Of a stretch of 64,000 bases of DNA, positions 54,001 through 63,900 are shown in pieces (within the stretch, counting starts at the first letter, position 1; the number at the start of each line of letters is the position of its first letter). The DNA is from Talaromyces rugulosus (lineage: Eukaryota > Ascomycota > Eurotiomycetes > Eurotiales > Trichocomaceae). The notes under the pieces are model-generated. The model made no database searches. It was not told the origin of the DNA and worked only from the letters and a program-made list of their open reading frames with translations. Both the position numbers and the translations under genes were made by a program. Location: NCBI RefSeq assembly GCF_013368755.1, contig NC_049565.1:744001-808000 (forward strand). The letters run 5' to 3'.

Positions 54001-54959
54001 GACATAACAACCATTTGGGAGCAGCCGCAGTGGTCTTAGACCGCAACCAGAACATAGTTGCGTCTCGCAAAACAGCCATAGGCTCGACGGCACATTGGTC
54101 CGTTCACATAGCTGAGTTAATTGGCATTTATTACGCAATCAGCCTGGCGTTCAGAGTCTCCCACCAAAACCAACAGCCCACCCGAAACGGAATGAGTGAA
54201 GTAATAACCATCCTTAGCGACAGCAAATCGGCACTACAAGCAATCAAAAACCCACGCAACACATCTGGACAAAGAGTGATCCAGGCGATTAACCAGTCAG
54301 CGTATGAACTGGACAGCCGAGGCATCCCTCTCCGTCTCCAATGGATCCCCGGCCACTGCGACGACCCGGGGAACGATGCGGCGGACCACCTGGCCAAGGC
54401 AACGGTCGGCCCCAAGAAGGCGCACCCCTTCTGTCGACCAGTCTCACGCGAGAAAGCGGCGATCCGAAGACAAATCTTGAAAGAATGGGAAGACGAATGG
54501 AAGGCATCTCGCAAAGGGGCTCACCTACGGAGAATCGACACCAAGCTCCCAGCCATCCACACCCGACGACTATACCAATCGCTACCACGAAACCGGGCCT
54601 ACTTACTAACTCAATTACGAACTGGACACTCTTGGTTGGCAACCCATGGGAAGGTCCTCCGATTTCGTGAAGATGAGAAATGCGAATGCGGTGCCAAGGA
54701 AACCGTCACCCACATCCTAATAGATTGCCCAAAATTGACAACAGAACGGCAGACACTACGAAAAGAGCTTGGCGAAACGTTTGGCAATGTACCGCTCATG
54801 CTTGGAGCAAAGGGTCAAGGTAGTACTAGTAGCTCCGCGAAAGGCAGCATTTTAGGCGCGGTACTGGACTTCGCAGAAGCATCTCGAAGGTTTTGTAGCC
54901 GTGGACCAACGGGTCCACAGGAACGGAATCCAAGGCAAAGGCCGACTACAGGCCCCTAG
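51054..54959 (+). CDS. LINE ORF2: endonuclease, reverse transcriptase, RNase H
   Basis: 1301 aa. N-terminal apurinic-type endonuclease (LLIQEPP, IMAGDFNRHHPTW, SDHRA). Reverse transcriptase with ARIVVLRKPNKPDY, AYRPISLLNTLGKTLE, FDLKGAFNGV, GLAQGSPLSPILF and the catalytic FIDD box, where YVDD or FVDD is usual. RNase H with YSDASGHNNHLGAAAVVL, LSDSKSALQAI and WIPGHCDDPGNDAADHLAKA. A C-terminal zinc knuckle reads CECGAKETVTHILIDC. It nicks target DNA and copies the element RNA in place. No stop or frameshift; the frame uses C-ending codons much more than neighbouring AT-rich DNA. Confidence 0.93.
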   Translation: MTTPNLSILQLNTMKARPCMEALINDHRTQNLDILLIQEPPTTAFNTYVNHSAWRLYQPTYQGDSKKRSLLYVNRRISTSSHQQIKCNHPDVTAAKLWTTERQILVFSVYVQPTNPSQRLAEISIQPLLNEVESCILQARETSSRATTIIMAGDFNRHHPTWSRNRISTATIEHAEELVSFFQGLGLHSCLPRGTPTYWSLSHPGSTSTIDLTVTDHPESVTKCHLYHDHYGSDHRATYSEWSLQPVRNAEPKPRKAYDRSDWDKIGKSVHAQMTPLPTIQSNAELDRTVERLISYTANAIDQYTPITKPSPYAKRWFSPELKIQQGEVNRARRKWQESCAKRGRQHAESNALFHDMQRKRRAWTRTIEKAKSQHWKEFLDKAGEGHLWKAASYMKPRESYGCIPPLKDGTGEVIDNESKAQMFLNAFFPEMTSPEVTEEPAPNEEIRWDPITKEEIYRALHHMKAKKAPGEDEIPTLGWKQIWPYLSEEIFQILTASIKLGHYPRQWKRARIVVLRKPNKPDYAIPAAYRPISLLNTLGKTLEAVIAKRLSYYAETYNLLPNTQFGGRPGRNTEQALLILSNAIDKAWIRSKVITLVAFDLKGAFNGVNGRVLDSQLRAKGIPSVLRSWIASFMEDRTASITFDDFESTRVPLGNAGLAQGSPLSPILFIFFNAGLVNQPVNHKGGSSAFIDDYFRWVVGSSAEENLQKLQDDDIPRIEQWAEQTGSCFAAEKTELIHLTRRKSELDKGQLIIQGTTVKPSTTAKLLGVVFDSELRWKQHVQQVLKRATRVNTALGGLRYLRPGQMRQLYQACVTPIIDYASTVWHNPPKDRMHLRALNTIQRSALIRILSAFKSVATATMEVELFTLPTRLRLRQRAQMTIVNLLTLPWDHPIQEVLSRARRRRDNAGNGSGPRFPLAESMKTMGLEQFCGLETINPKPTAPWKGSAFVEIDINPDREMARKSASALLANPHQVVYSDASGHNNHLGAAAVVLDRNQNIVASRKTAIGSTAHWSVHIAELIGIYYAISLAFRVSHQNQQPTRNGMSEVITILSDSKSALQAIKNPRNTSGQRVIQAINQSAYELDSRGIPLRLQWIPGHCDDPGNDAADHLAKATVGPKKAHPFCRPVSREKAAIRRQILKEWEDEWKASRKGAHLRRIDTKLPAIHTRRLYQSLPRNRAYLLTQLRTGHSWLATHGKVLRFREDEKCECGAKETVTHILIDCPKLTTERQTLRKELGETFGNVPLMLGAKGQGSTSSSAKGSILGAVLDFAEASRRFCSRGPTGPQERNPRQRPTTGP

Positions 54960-55097
54960 GCGAGGCATAAAGTTCGCCCGTAAGAAATGTGACGACGACT
55001 GTAATTAGAGCTACAAGGATACATATAGTGGTAGTAGCCTGCATATCCCCCAAGGGGAGAGGTCGGGGTAAATGAAACCATCCATCCATCCATCCAT

Positions 55098-55112
55098 CCA
55101 GGTGTACAGTTC
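55098..55112 (+). repeat. Target-site duplication, right copy
   Basis: CCAGGTGTACAGTTC directly after the CATC tail, matching 49386-49400. A (CA)n run follows at about 55123-55140. Confidence 0.75.
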
Positions 55113-55481
55113 AGTACGTATCACACACACACACACACACATATTTTCAAATTACTAATACAATTCCTAATATTTGCCGTGTCTCCTTAGAGCCCATACA
55201 AATTCACTTATGTCTATCTGCCAGATAAAATTACTTAAGATAACTATATAGCTAAAAGAATTATATAAATATTAAGATACTATATAGTAAGTACTATTAT
55301 ATACTATACATCTTGTTACAGAAACCTGAAGAGGCTATAGAAAGACCTATAAAAATAAATTAAAACCTCTTAGCTGCAGGGTTTAGGAAATAATTATGTA
55401 AACGGGAAGGGTTTACTATGTAACGGCTTCAAAGTAGAAGATTGGGAATTAATTACCGCATCGTCCTGATTAATTTATTTT
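55113..55481. other. AT-rich spacer after the LINE
   Basis: A (CA)n microsatellite near 55123 and very AT-rich sequence; the first bases complete the interrupted inverted repeat. Confidence 0.5.
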
Positions 55482-55796
55482 TGAGTCAGAAACATAAGGG
55501 TGCTTTAAAGCATACCCGATTTACGTCACTATCGTGATCACCTCCGTCATTTCTTGAGTCAGCAAAGCACAAATACTGAAAAGCAGTTTATATTATTACA
55601 CGTATCGCATTAGGTGGTTAGATTTTGTTAGCAGGCTGCTTACGTTTCTTCAGGTGTGCAAACTCCTATTGTACGTAATCAATCTCATTCTATTGAGTCA
55701 GCAATACGAACGCTTTAAAGCACATTGATGTTTACATCATCTTTCATTCTCATTTAAGTCAGCAAACCATCCCCTGTCATTTTGTTTGAGTCAGCA
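55482..55796. promoter_or_regulatory. Cluster of TGAGTCAGCA sites and TTTAAAGC palindromes
   Basis: Sites: TGAGTCAGA 55482, TGAGTCAGCA 55555, 55694 and 55787, and TAAGTCAGCA 55755. Palindromic TGCTTTAAAGCA lies at 55501 and GCTTTAAAGC at 55712, alternating with them. TGAGTCA is the Gcn4/AP-1-class bZIP core; the extension GCA resembles larger bZIP sites. The cluster is 209-523 bp before the GTPase ATG. Confidence 0.55.
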
Positions 55797-56004
55797 ACGA
55801 GTATGAGATTCGGGCGGAGGGTGCCAGCCTCGGTGGTCGGTACATACATGGCGGCACGGCTGCAGGGAGAGGGATCTGGCCGTTGCTAATGTCTTCTCTC
55901 AGATAGTATATACTGTAATATTCGAATGGGGTACCTTAGTATAAAATCTTCTCTCCTTTCTGACTCTAGATGGAATTTGAAGCTTGGAAAAAGGTGTTTT
56001 TATT

Positions 56005-59000
56005 ATGAATGAAGAATATACAAATGTGGATATTCCCCGCGTCTGTCATAGGTGGACGCCAAATACGGTCTCATCTGTCAATTCTTCCTCTATACCGAAG
56101 ATATCGGACGGGCTCAGTTTACAAACATTGTTCGCCGATTGTGATTCTCAAGGTCTCGAAACCGCCATCAACCACGGAATTAACGTGTTAGACCGTTTGA
56201 GGGAGCCATTAAGTCAGCTGTCTGATGTGGATAGGTCTCAGTGGCTGCAACCCCTCGAATATCTCCAGAAACAAGCCGTACGGCCGAAAATAATAATCGG
56301 TGTTGTCGGTAATACAGGAGCGGGAAAATCTTCAGTTATCAATGCTGTGTTGGACGAAGAGCGATTGGTACCAACCAGTTGTATGCGAGCTTGCACCGCG
56401 GTTGTCACCGAAATCTCTTATAATTACGAGGAGACCCCATACCGAGCGGAAGTTGAATTTATTACGGCCACCGATTGGGCAAAGGAACTTCGAATTCTTT
56501 TTGATGATTTGTTGGATGGCAAGGGAAATATTTCTCGTGAAGCGAGTACTCAAGAGACCGACGCTGGCATAGCATACGCAAAAATCAAATCAGTGTATCC
56601 AAAATACACAAAGAACCAGCTAGAGAACAGTACCGTTTCGGAGCTAATTGAACATCCCAACGTGAAGAAAGTGCTTGGCAGGATAGAATCAGTCGTCGAA
56701 ACTAACCCGAAAATTTTTTACAGGAATCTTCAGACCTACGTTGACAGTAGAGAAAAAATTACTGGGGAGAAAGACGCGACAGAAAAACCATTCCTAGACA
56801 TAGAGGTCTGGCCCTTGATTAAGGTTGTTCGTATTTATGTCAAGGCTACCGCGCTCTCAACAGGAATGGTCATCGTCGACTTGCCTGGTGCACATGATTC
56901 CAACCCGGCTCGGGCTTCAATTTCTAAAAGCTACATAAAACAATGCACCGGCCTATGGATCGTGGCGCCAATCACTCGGGCTGTTGACGATAAGGCGGCA
57001 AAGTGCCTTCTGGGCGGGACCTTCAAGCGCCAACTCAAGATGGACGGTGGCCTGAACAGTGTTACGTTTATTTGCAGCAAAACCGACGACATTAGCCTTC
57101 TGGAATGCCAGGATTGTTTGGGCCTTGAGGAGCGAATGAGCGCTCTTCGCAACAAGGCGGACGAGCATTCGGAGAAGAAACACGGCAACAGACAATATCT
57201 GGACAGACTCGAGAAAGCTATGTCTGAATGGGCCGCGGCTGCAGACGAAATCGATGAGAATGTTGAGATGTGGGAGACATTAAAGGAGGAAATTGCAGAT
57301 GGCAAGGCAGTCTACGCTCCTAGTCGACCGTGTTCTAAGAAACGGAAGCGAGTCAGCAATGGTAACATCTCAAAAACATCATGGGACTACATTCTCAACG
57401 ATTACCGTGCCGATGGCGATACCGGATACGAAGTCGATGAACATCAGGGTCAATCGCCAACGTACAGTAATCCTCTCACGGCAGGAGAGGTCGATCGAAG
57501 GCTTTTAGAACTTAGGGCGAGAAAGAAAGAAAACCGCCACCACAGGCAAGATCTTAAAATCGAAACGGAAACTGTCTTGAGGAGGATTTCAGATATCGAG
57601 ATTGTAATGGCCCACATTCAAGCTGAACTAAACGGTTTAGCGATCTCCGGTCGAAACGAGTATGCACGGTGTGCGATTCGGAAAGACTTTGCAGCTGGAA
57701 TCAAAGAGCTCGACCAAGAACTTGCAGAAGAGGCTGATTCGTCCAGTTTTAATCCTGATGCTGATGATCGCGATTATGAGGAAGTAGCTCGATCTCTTCC
57801 TGTGTTTTGCATCTCTTCTCGGGCGTATCAGAAGCTTCAAGGCCGCTTGGAATTGGAGCCCACTATACCAGGGTTTCAGGCCCATGAGGACACGGAAGTC
57901 CCTCAACTTCAAGCCCACTGCAAGAAGCTAACGGAGGCTATTAGAGATGCAAATTCTCGATGCTTTTTAAATAACCTAGACCAACTTTTGAACTCTCTTC
58001 GGCTGACGTCCTCAGCTGACGGGAATCAAACCTCTGACGAGGAAAAGACAAATTGGGCCAACACTATTGAAACTCACTACAAAGTTCTCTACGCTGTACG
58101 TCGGGCTTCCCGGTTCCGTTGTATCGCTTATTTTTCTAGCATGCGTGGTTGCCGTCGTCTGATACGTGCTAATGATTATGACCAATGTAGGATCTTGAGG
58201 AACTTATTCTAGACATGTGCCAGCGATTCCGGAATACGATCCAATGCAACATATTTACAGTCTACGGTAGGTTGATTTCGACTCCACTTCCGTTGGCTGG
58301 TATGAATTGGTAAAATTTTACTGATCAGTGGTGATGTATTTTTTTAGAAGACGCAGTAGAAGCGGCGGTGAACAAAGCAGATGAGATTGTAAAACGATGG
58401 GGTGGGCGGGTTAACACCGATAACCGTGCTGCTGGGGGTTTTTTCTGGTCCACTTATAAAGCTATCTGCCGTCGTGATGGAGTCTATACAAATGCAGAAG
58501 GCATTCATGATTGGAACGCGGAATTGACTGAGCCAGTTCTCAAGGTCGTCGCTTCTGGTTGGGAGCGTACCTTCTCTCGACGGGCTCAATCCCTCTTTCT
58601 CAGTACAGCATCGGAGGGGGCACGCTTGCTGCAGTCGTTCCACGACAGTATCCATCATACCGATAGCCATACCACTAACCGATTAGGAAACCATGTGTTG
58701 TCTCAACAGTTACGTGTCTATCAACAGCTTGTGAAGGGACTTTGTCTAGAGGATCTTACAATGGTTATAAGGAGATCAAAAGAAATTAGTCGGATGTTCC
58801 AGCCTGTTGTAGCGGAGAAAATAAAACCCGCGTACGCCAATTGCACAGTACTATCAGGTAATATTTCTACGTTTGAATGAGAATATCTCGTTTATTGCTA
58901 AGATGAGCTTTCTGTAGGCCCTGGAAGTTTCAATCAAATGAAAGAAGTTATGTCTTGCTTTGTGGATCAAGCCAAGTCAACAATGTTTCATAGAAGTATT

Positions 59001-60095
59001 GAAACAGTCCAGAAAGCCCTTGATGAATTAGTCAGATCCCTGGAGGACAGTATGATTATCAAAGTAGGCGAGATGCTAATTTCTGTAAAACGAGATTACA
59101 CATCTACGCTTGGTGGAAATCAGTCCACCGCTAGCAAGTGCTTATTTCGATCGATTCTCAACATCATTACAGACAGCGAATCGGATTTCAGGCGTCTAGC
59201 TAATAAAGAGCTCGAAGGTGATATGACTACTGTGGATACAGAGTTCTCTCCTACTTCACCCCACTTCTCGCCGTCGTCACCAAATTATAGCCCATCGTCG
59301 CCTAATTTTGGTCCTACGTCTACCAGTTTCAACTCACGTTCTCCGACATACAATCCTACAAGTCCGACAATTAGTAACAGCAGGCAACATTCTCATTCCC
59401 CTAAATACTCTCCTAAATCCCCAGTACGATCATCAACAAGCTCAGAGATTTCTGACTTTACAATCGGTGTCGGTTCAAATGAAGAACGCCAGCTTGCATT
59501 GCCATCGGAGGCAGAGACCGCCCGGTTCCGCTTGCTTAGGTCTCTGCTCAACCAACCTATTTATGATGAAGAGTTGCGTGAGATTTACCAAATAGGTGAT
59601 AGGATAGTTAGTGACACGGCTTTTGTTCTGAATGACTTAAAGGGGTGGCTGTGGAAGGACTTCCAACAGCACGGAATTTTGCTTCCATCTTGTCACAATC
59701 TTCCTTCAGCCAAAATCTCTACCTCAATGTTTCGGTTTTTAATGGAAACTAATAACGATAGACAACGAAAGTCGGTATATCGCCGCTTAGCACGAGTACT
59801 TTTTTTCATCTTCGTCAAGAATTATGTGGAACAGCTCGAAAAGAGAGAAGCCAACGGGGAATTCATCGATCGCCATCATCGGAATTTAATATCTATAGCC
59901 CATACGACCATATTACAAGAGGTTGGTGACTTGTCAGTGAATGGCAAGGAGTGCGCCCAGAAACAAATCTCAGATAGCAAGAGCTACGGCAAGCGATGGT
60001 GGAAGCTTGGAAGTGGTATTGGAATCATTGCTATATTGGCCGGTGGACCAGATGTCGCGAGATATATGTATGCTACCCCCTTTCCAATAAATTGA
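56005..60095 (+). CDS. SLIP-GC-like large GTPase with Pol II CTD-like heptads, four exons
   Basis: Exons 56005-58095, 58191-58266, 58348-58857 and 58918-60095 join in phase to 1284 aa. The frame reaches 55984 only through a TTG, so ATG 56005 is chosen. GTPase motifs: P-loop GVVGNTGAGKSS (about 99-110), ACTAVVTE, DLPG (292-295), CSKTDD (about 357-362). This order matches the dynamin-superfamily SLIP-GC nuclear GTPases. A KKRKRV nuclear-signal-like patch is at about 445. Helical segments include a family-like STYKAICRRDGVY. Residues of about 1002-1043 are six heptads of the RNA polymerase II CTD type (for example FSPTSPH, YSPSSPN), and YSPKSP follows near 1057. A C-terminal hydrophobic stretch (GSGIGIIAILAGG) may be a membrane anchor. 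The role is unknown; nucleotide-driven assembly is inferred. Confidence 0.8.
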
Positions 60096-60167
60096 ACTGG
60101 GAGCTTATATTACATTAGGGAGAGTCGTGGTTTTTCTAATAGCTCACTAGAGCTCTTAGTCAATTAC

Positions 60168-60404
60168 ATGAGACACGCGTATCGAAACGCTATAGCCTAT
60201 TTCCAGTCACTCGATGCCGTTATTCAAACACTTTTCGCGAAAGCATCATTGACTACAAATCATATTATAGAATGGGCCGGCCAGATAGACCCCTTACACT
60301 TGCAGTTCAACGCTCCTCCTGAAAGAACCGAGTGGGTTGATACGCAGACAATGATGAACACCGCAACAACTAGCTTACTATATTACTTCGAGCATTATGA
60401 TTAG
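60168..60404 (+). CDS. Small hypothetical protein downstream of the GTPase
   Basis: 78 codons from ATG 60168 (MRHAYRNAIAYFQSLDAVIQ), ending in a hydrophobic/aromatic stretch (SLLYYFEHYD). It lies 72 bp after the GTPase stop on the same strand. No family recognised; may be a chance frame. Confidence 0.3.
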   Translation: MRHAYRNAIAYFQSLDAVIQTLFAKASLTTNHIIEWAGQIDPLHLQFNAPPERTEWVDTQTMMNTATTSLLYYFEHYD

Positions 60405-60556
60405 CGATTGTGGACGCAGGTACGTAGCATAATATAGAGCTCAAATTGAAGATAAACCCATGGAACTGACAACTAGCATCTACAAGCACGAAACATATTT
60501 TGCCATGAATTCGTTCCTTTTTTAACCACAAGTTCGCCTTTCCACTCGATTACAGT

Positions 60557-60640
60557 ATGGATGGATGGCTACATTACCCCGACCCCTCCCCTCAGATGAG
60601 ATATGCAGGTTACTACCACTATTTCTATCCCTATAGCTCC
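60557..60640 (-). mobile_element. 5'-truncated LINE 3' end
   Basis: On the minus strand the sequence ATAGTGGTAGTAACCTGCAT, then GAGGGGTCGGGGTAA and a (CATC)n tail, matches the end of the LINE at about 55028-55099 with differences. It is a dead-on-arrival copy of a related subfamily, inserted in the opposite orientation. Confidence 0.75.
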
Positions 60641-60912
60641 ACTATATTCATTGTACAGTACATGTAAATGGAAATGCTTTTACTTGATTACAAAATTGAC
60701 CGACTTTGCATGGATCTATTTTTGTATGATCTATTATTGATCGAAGATTTTTAATATTCACGGTGACCAGTTTTAGACTCATCGGGGCTGTTGAACTCCA
60801 ATATCGTATTCATAGAGGCTGGAATTCGCATATGGCCTTGGAAAGGTCCACTTACAACTGGGAGCCAAACAAGCCTCCAGCATCCCATTATAGCCGCCAC
60901 ACGTCAACATTG
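60641..60912. other. Duplicated upstream region of gene B
   Basis: From about 60690 this is a diverged copy of the upstream region of gene A (about 13470-13694). Confidence 0.65.
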
Positions 60913-60922
60913 TATATAAAAA
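60913..60922 (+). promoter_or_regulatory. TATA box of gene B
   Basis: TATATAAAAA, 64 bp before the ATG, aligned with the TATA element of gene A. Confidence 0.55.
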
Positions 60923-60976
60923 CTCCAACTCCATGAAATTTGGGGTATATAGATCCGCTACACACCATCCTTCAAC

Positions 60977-63900
60977 ATGTCAGCTGGACGTGTGACAAGA
61001 AGCACGAGTCGGGGCAGCGGAGATGACAACCCCATCCCTGACACTCCCACGCGTAACTCTTCCAGGGGCCAGGGTGCTACTGGCAGAGGTCGCCGTGGTT
61101 CCAGTTCTACAAGAACGGGCCGCGGTGGGGCCAATCAACCCAGCCAGGAATCAACGCAGGCATCGCAGAGCCCTGATCGGGCGGAAATCAACGATGTGAA
61201 CCCAGAATCTGCGCAGCAAGAAGATCTTCCCCAGCCACCAGGAAATGACTCCACACAACGAGAACCAACTTTCCAATTACCTCCCATAGCAGAAGAGCCG
61301 CAGACAGAAAATCCTTCAGATGGGCAGACTAACGTACCTGTGACGACTGATTCCACTACCTCCACTCCTAGACGAGAAATTGCGGTGCCGGGGGCGTTTT
61401 CAGAATGGACGACGCCCCCTCAAGTGGTAGAGATTCCGCTGAGTCCACAGGACTCTGAGTCGCAGGGTGAGGGTTCAGCATCCACACAGCCTGGCCAGTC
61501 TTCTACCAGCCGAAATGACCAAACCCCGGTGACGGGAAATCCTTCGAATGTGCAGACAACCGTACCTGTGACGAGTGAGTCCACTGCCTCCACTTCCGGA
61601 CAGGAAACTAGAGTGCGCTTTTTAGAAGGCTCGGCGGCCCCTCAAGTAGCAGAGATTCCTCCTAATCCCCCGGGTTCTATACCGCAGGTTGAAGGTCCAT
61701 CCTCCACACAGCCTGGCCAGCCTTCTACCAACCGAAGTAGCACGCCATTACATGGTGAGATTGTGGACATTGAGATTCGTGATAACGTGAACCGCATGTC
61801 GCGAGAAGAGCGCCGGCAAGTTCGGGATAGACTGCTAAGTGAACTATTCCATATGCAGCCAATATTGCGATTCCGATATGTGCCAGAACTGCAGACGTTA
61901 CGGGCCATTCAAAACGTCGAAAACTTTGACCTAGACGGATGGTTGGCAGAATTTCAAGATTACTATCAGAACCAAAGCCCCTCCAATTTGAACTTATTGC
62001 TCTCAAGGGGAGCGTTATCGGACAATAGTTACAACTTAGATCTCCAGGGCTCCGACGTAGTTGCCTTGAGAGAATCTCAGACCTTGGATAGGCTATATCG
62101 CCCTCTAGCTGCAATGGTCCTAGTTTTTCCATCACTTGATGAAGAGCAATTCCGCCGAACCATTGATTACTTCAACATACACAGACCTCAGGATAGATCA
62201 AACAAATTTTGTGCAAGTGCTTGGCTGTATTTGAACCGCCTTTGGACTCGATCGGACGCCAATCCTCTAGAAGAGTCAATTGCAGAGCACGCGTGGGACT
62301 ATATCTTAACTTACCATAACTATCCCGTAATGACATCTGCATTCCGTTCGTCAATTCTCGGTCGGGCTGCAGGGCTGACTCTACCACTGCCATTAGTGAC
62401 TAATCCCTCTGATGACGATGGCGGCAATAGGCCTTCACAAGACATTGCAAACGAAGTGGGATCAAGAAGCCCTTCTCCTAGTAGCGAGGATACGCACTCG
62501 GTCCAGGAGCCTCTAACCCGGCCGCCGTCTCGTAGAGGGTTGCAGCCGCCTCGAGATGCAGGAGGAACTTCATCTCCATCGCAGCAGGGAAATTCCGGTC
62601 GACGGAGCCGTCCTCAATGGCCGAGAGAACGCTCAAGAGAACGGCCAACAGAACGGCCGAGAGAACGACTGAACACCAATTCAGGACAAGAACGCCGGCA
62701 CCAAACAGCAGCACCAAGGCGTGCTGATAGCTGGGGTCCTGGATATGAACCGACTAGGGGAGAGCTTGTTTCTGGATGGGTAAAATGGTGTGAGGAGTGG
62801 TGGGAAATCGACCAATATCGGCCAATAGGTAGTGGGTATCAAATTAATGTCAAACGTCCAGCCGCCAATGGATATATGGAATACCGAATGATCCCAGCAC
62901 ACCTCGTTGGAGGAAAAGCTGGAGGGAGAGCCATAATCGAAGAATTCACAGAGGAAGCGCTTGATCAAGGCCGTAGGGAGGCCGATCTTCTATTCAGTGA
63001 AGGATCTATCGACAAACTCATAGAAGCATCCAGGCAGCATACTCGGATTGTTGGGGTCTCAATTCATTGTCGGGACGTCAAGGGAGGATATCCATATCTG
63101 AACCGCAACTACATGTGGGTGATATTACAGTTTCCAGATGATGAGGGTTGGTATACCACTAGTCATGTACGGGAATACTTGAGTGAGCAGTTTCTACAAG
63201 CGGAGTTGGAGGATTATCACAAGGAAGCGGACCTCATTCCGTTCGCGTTTATTCCAGACCCAACACGTTGTCGATATACATCGAGAGACCCAACCCCTGG
63301 CCATGCTTATTCTCGACCACAGATTGACCCGGTTTATGGCCCTGCTATGGTCCACGAACGGCATACTAGAGATACAACGGGTCGTCGCGCCCAGGCCCCG
63401 GGAAGGAGGCGGTCGGTGATAGAGAGTGACATCGAGGACGATGACATTGAGGCTATGCCTCCTCCACGGCGCACTAGAGAGACTACAGGTCGCTGTCGCC
63501 GCGCTCAACAGATTGATCCAGTACATGGCGCCCCTCGACGTACTAGACCGGGTCGCCGTCACCACAACGTTGTCCCGACCGGGAGAGACTGGGTGATTGA
63601 GAGCGACATCGAGGACGACGGCATCGAAGCTTCGGTCCACTTCACCCCTCCACGACGCACTGATCACCTTCGCCGTGCCCAGGAGAGTGACCTGGAGGAT
63701 ATGGTTCCTCAACCGCGCACGGGAGGTACAGGTCGCCGTCGCCGTCGCCGTGCGACCAGAGAAGAACCAGCGGCTGAGGATGGAATCAATGAACTAGCAG
63801 ACTTCCTTCGGGGTGTTCGGGATGAACTGCGTCGCCAACGCACTTCTCAAACTCCTCCACCAGCGGCTGAGGGTGAACTCGATGAAATAGTGGACTTCCT

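Larger units (their letters stand above)
49401..55099 (+). mobile_element. Full-length Tad-like LINE retrotransposon
   Basis: About 5.7 kb with a 5' leader rich in TACTGTA/TGTAC motifs, two long open frames overlapping at ATGA, a short 3' UTR and a (CATC)n tail at about 55077-55099. It is flanked by a 15-bp duplication. Both frames are open and all catalytic motifs seen are present, so it looks recently inserted and possibly active. The layout (gag-like ORF1 with CCHC knuckles, ORF2 with endonuclease, reverse transcriptase and RNase H) fits the Tad clade of fungi. Confidence 0.9.

Noticed and set aside
54131..54642. Long minus-strand frames inside LINE ORF2
   Set aside because: Shadows of the strongly codon-biased ORF2; no motif of their own.
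55077..55140. (CATC)n and (CA)n tracts as a CRISPR-like or satellite array
   Set aside because: Simple sequence: the first is the LINE tail, the second a dinucleotide microsatellite in the flank.
55984..56004. Upstream start of the GTPase (MEKGVFI)
   Set aside because: The codon is TTG; the first ATG at 56005 is a normal eukaryotic start.
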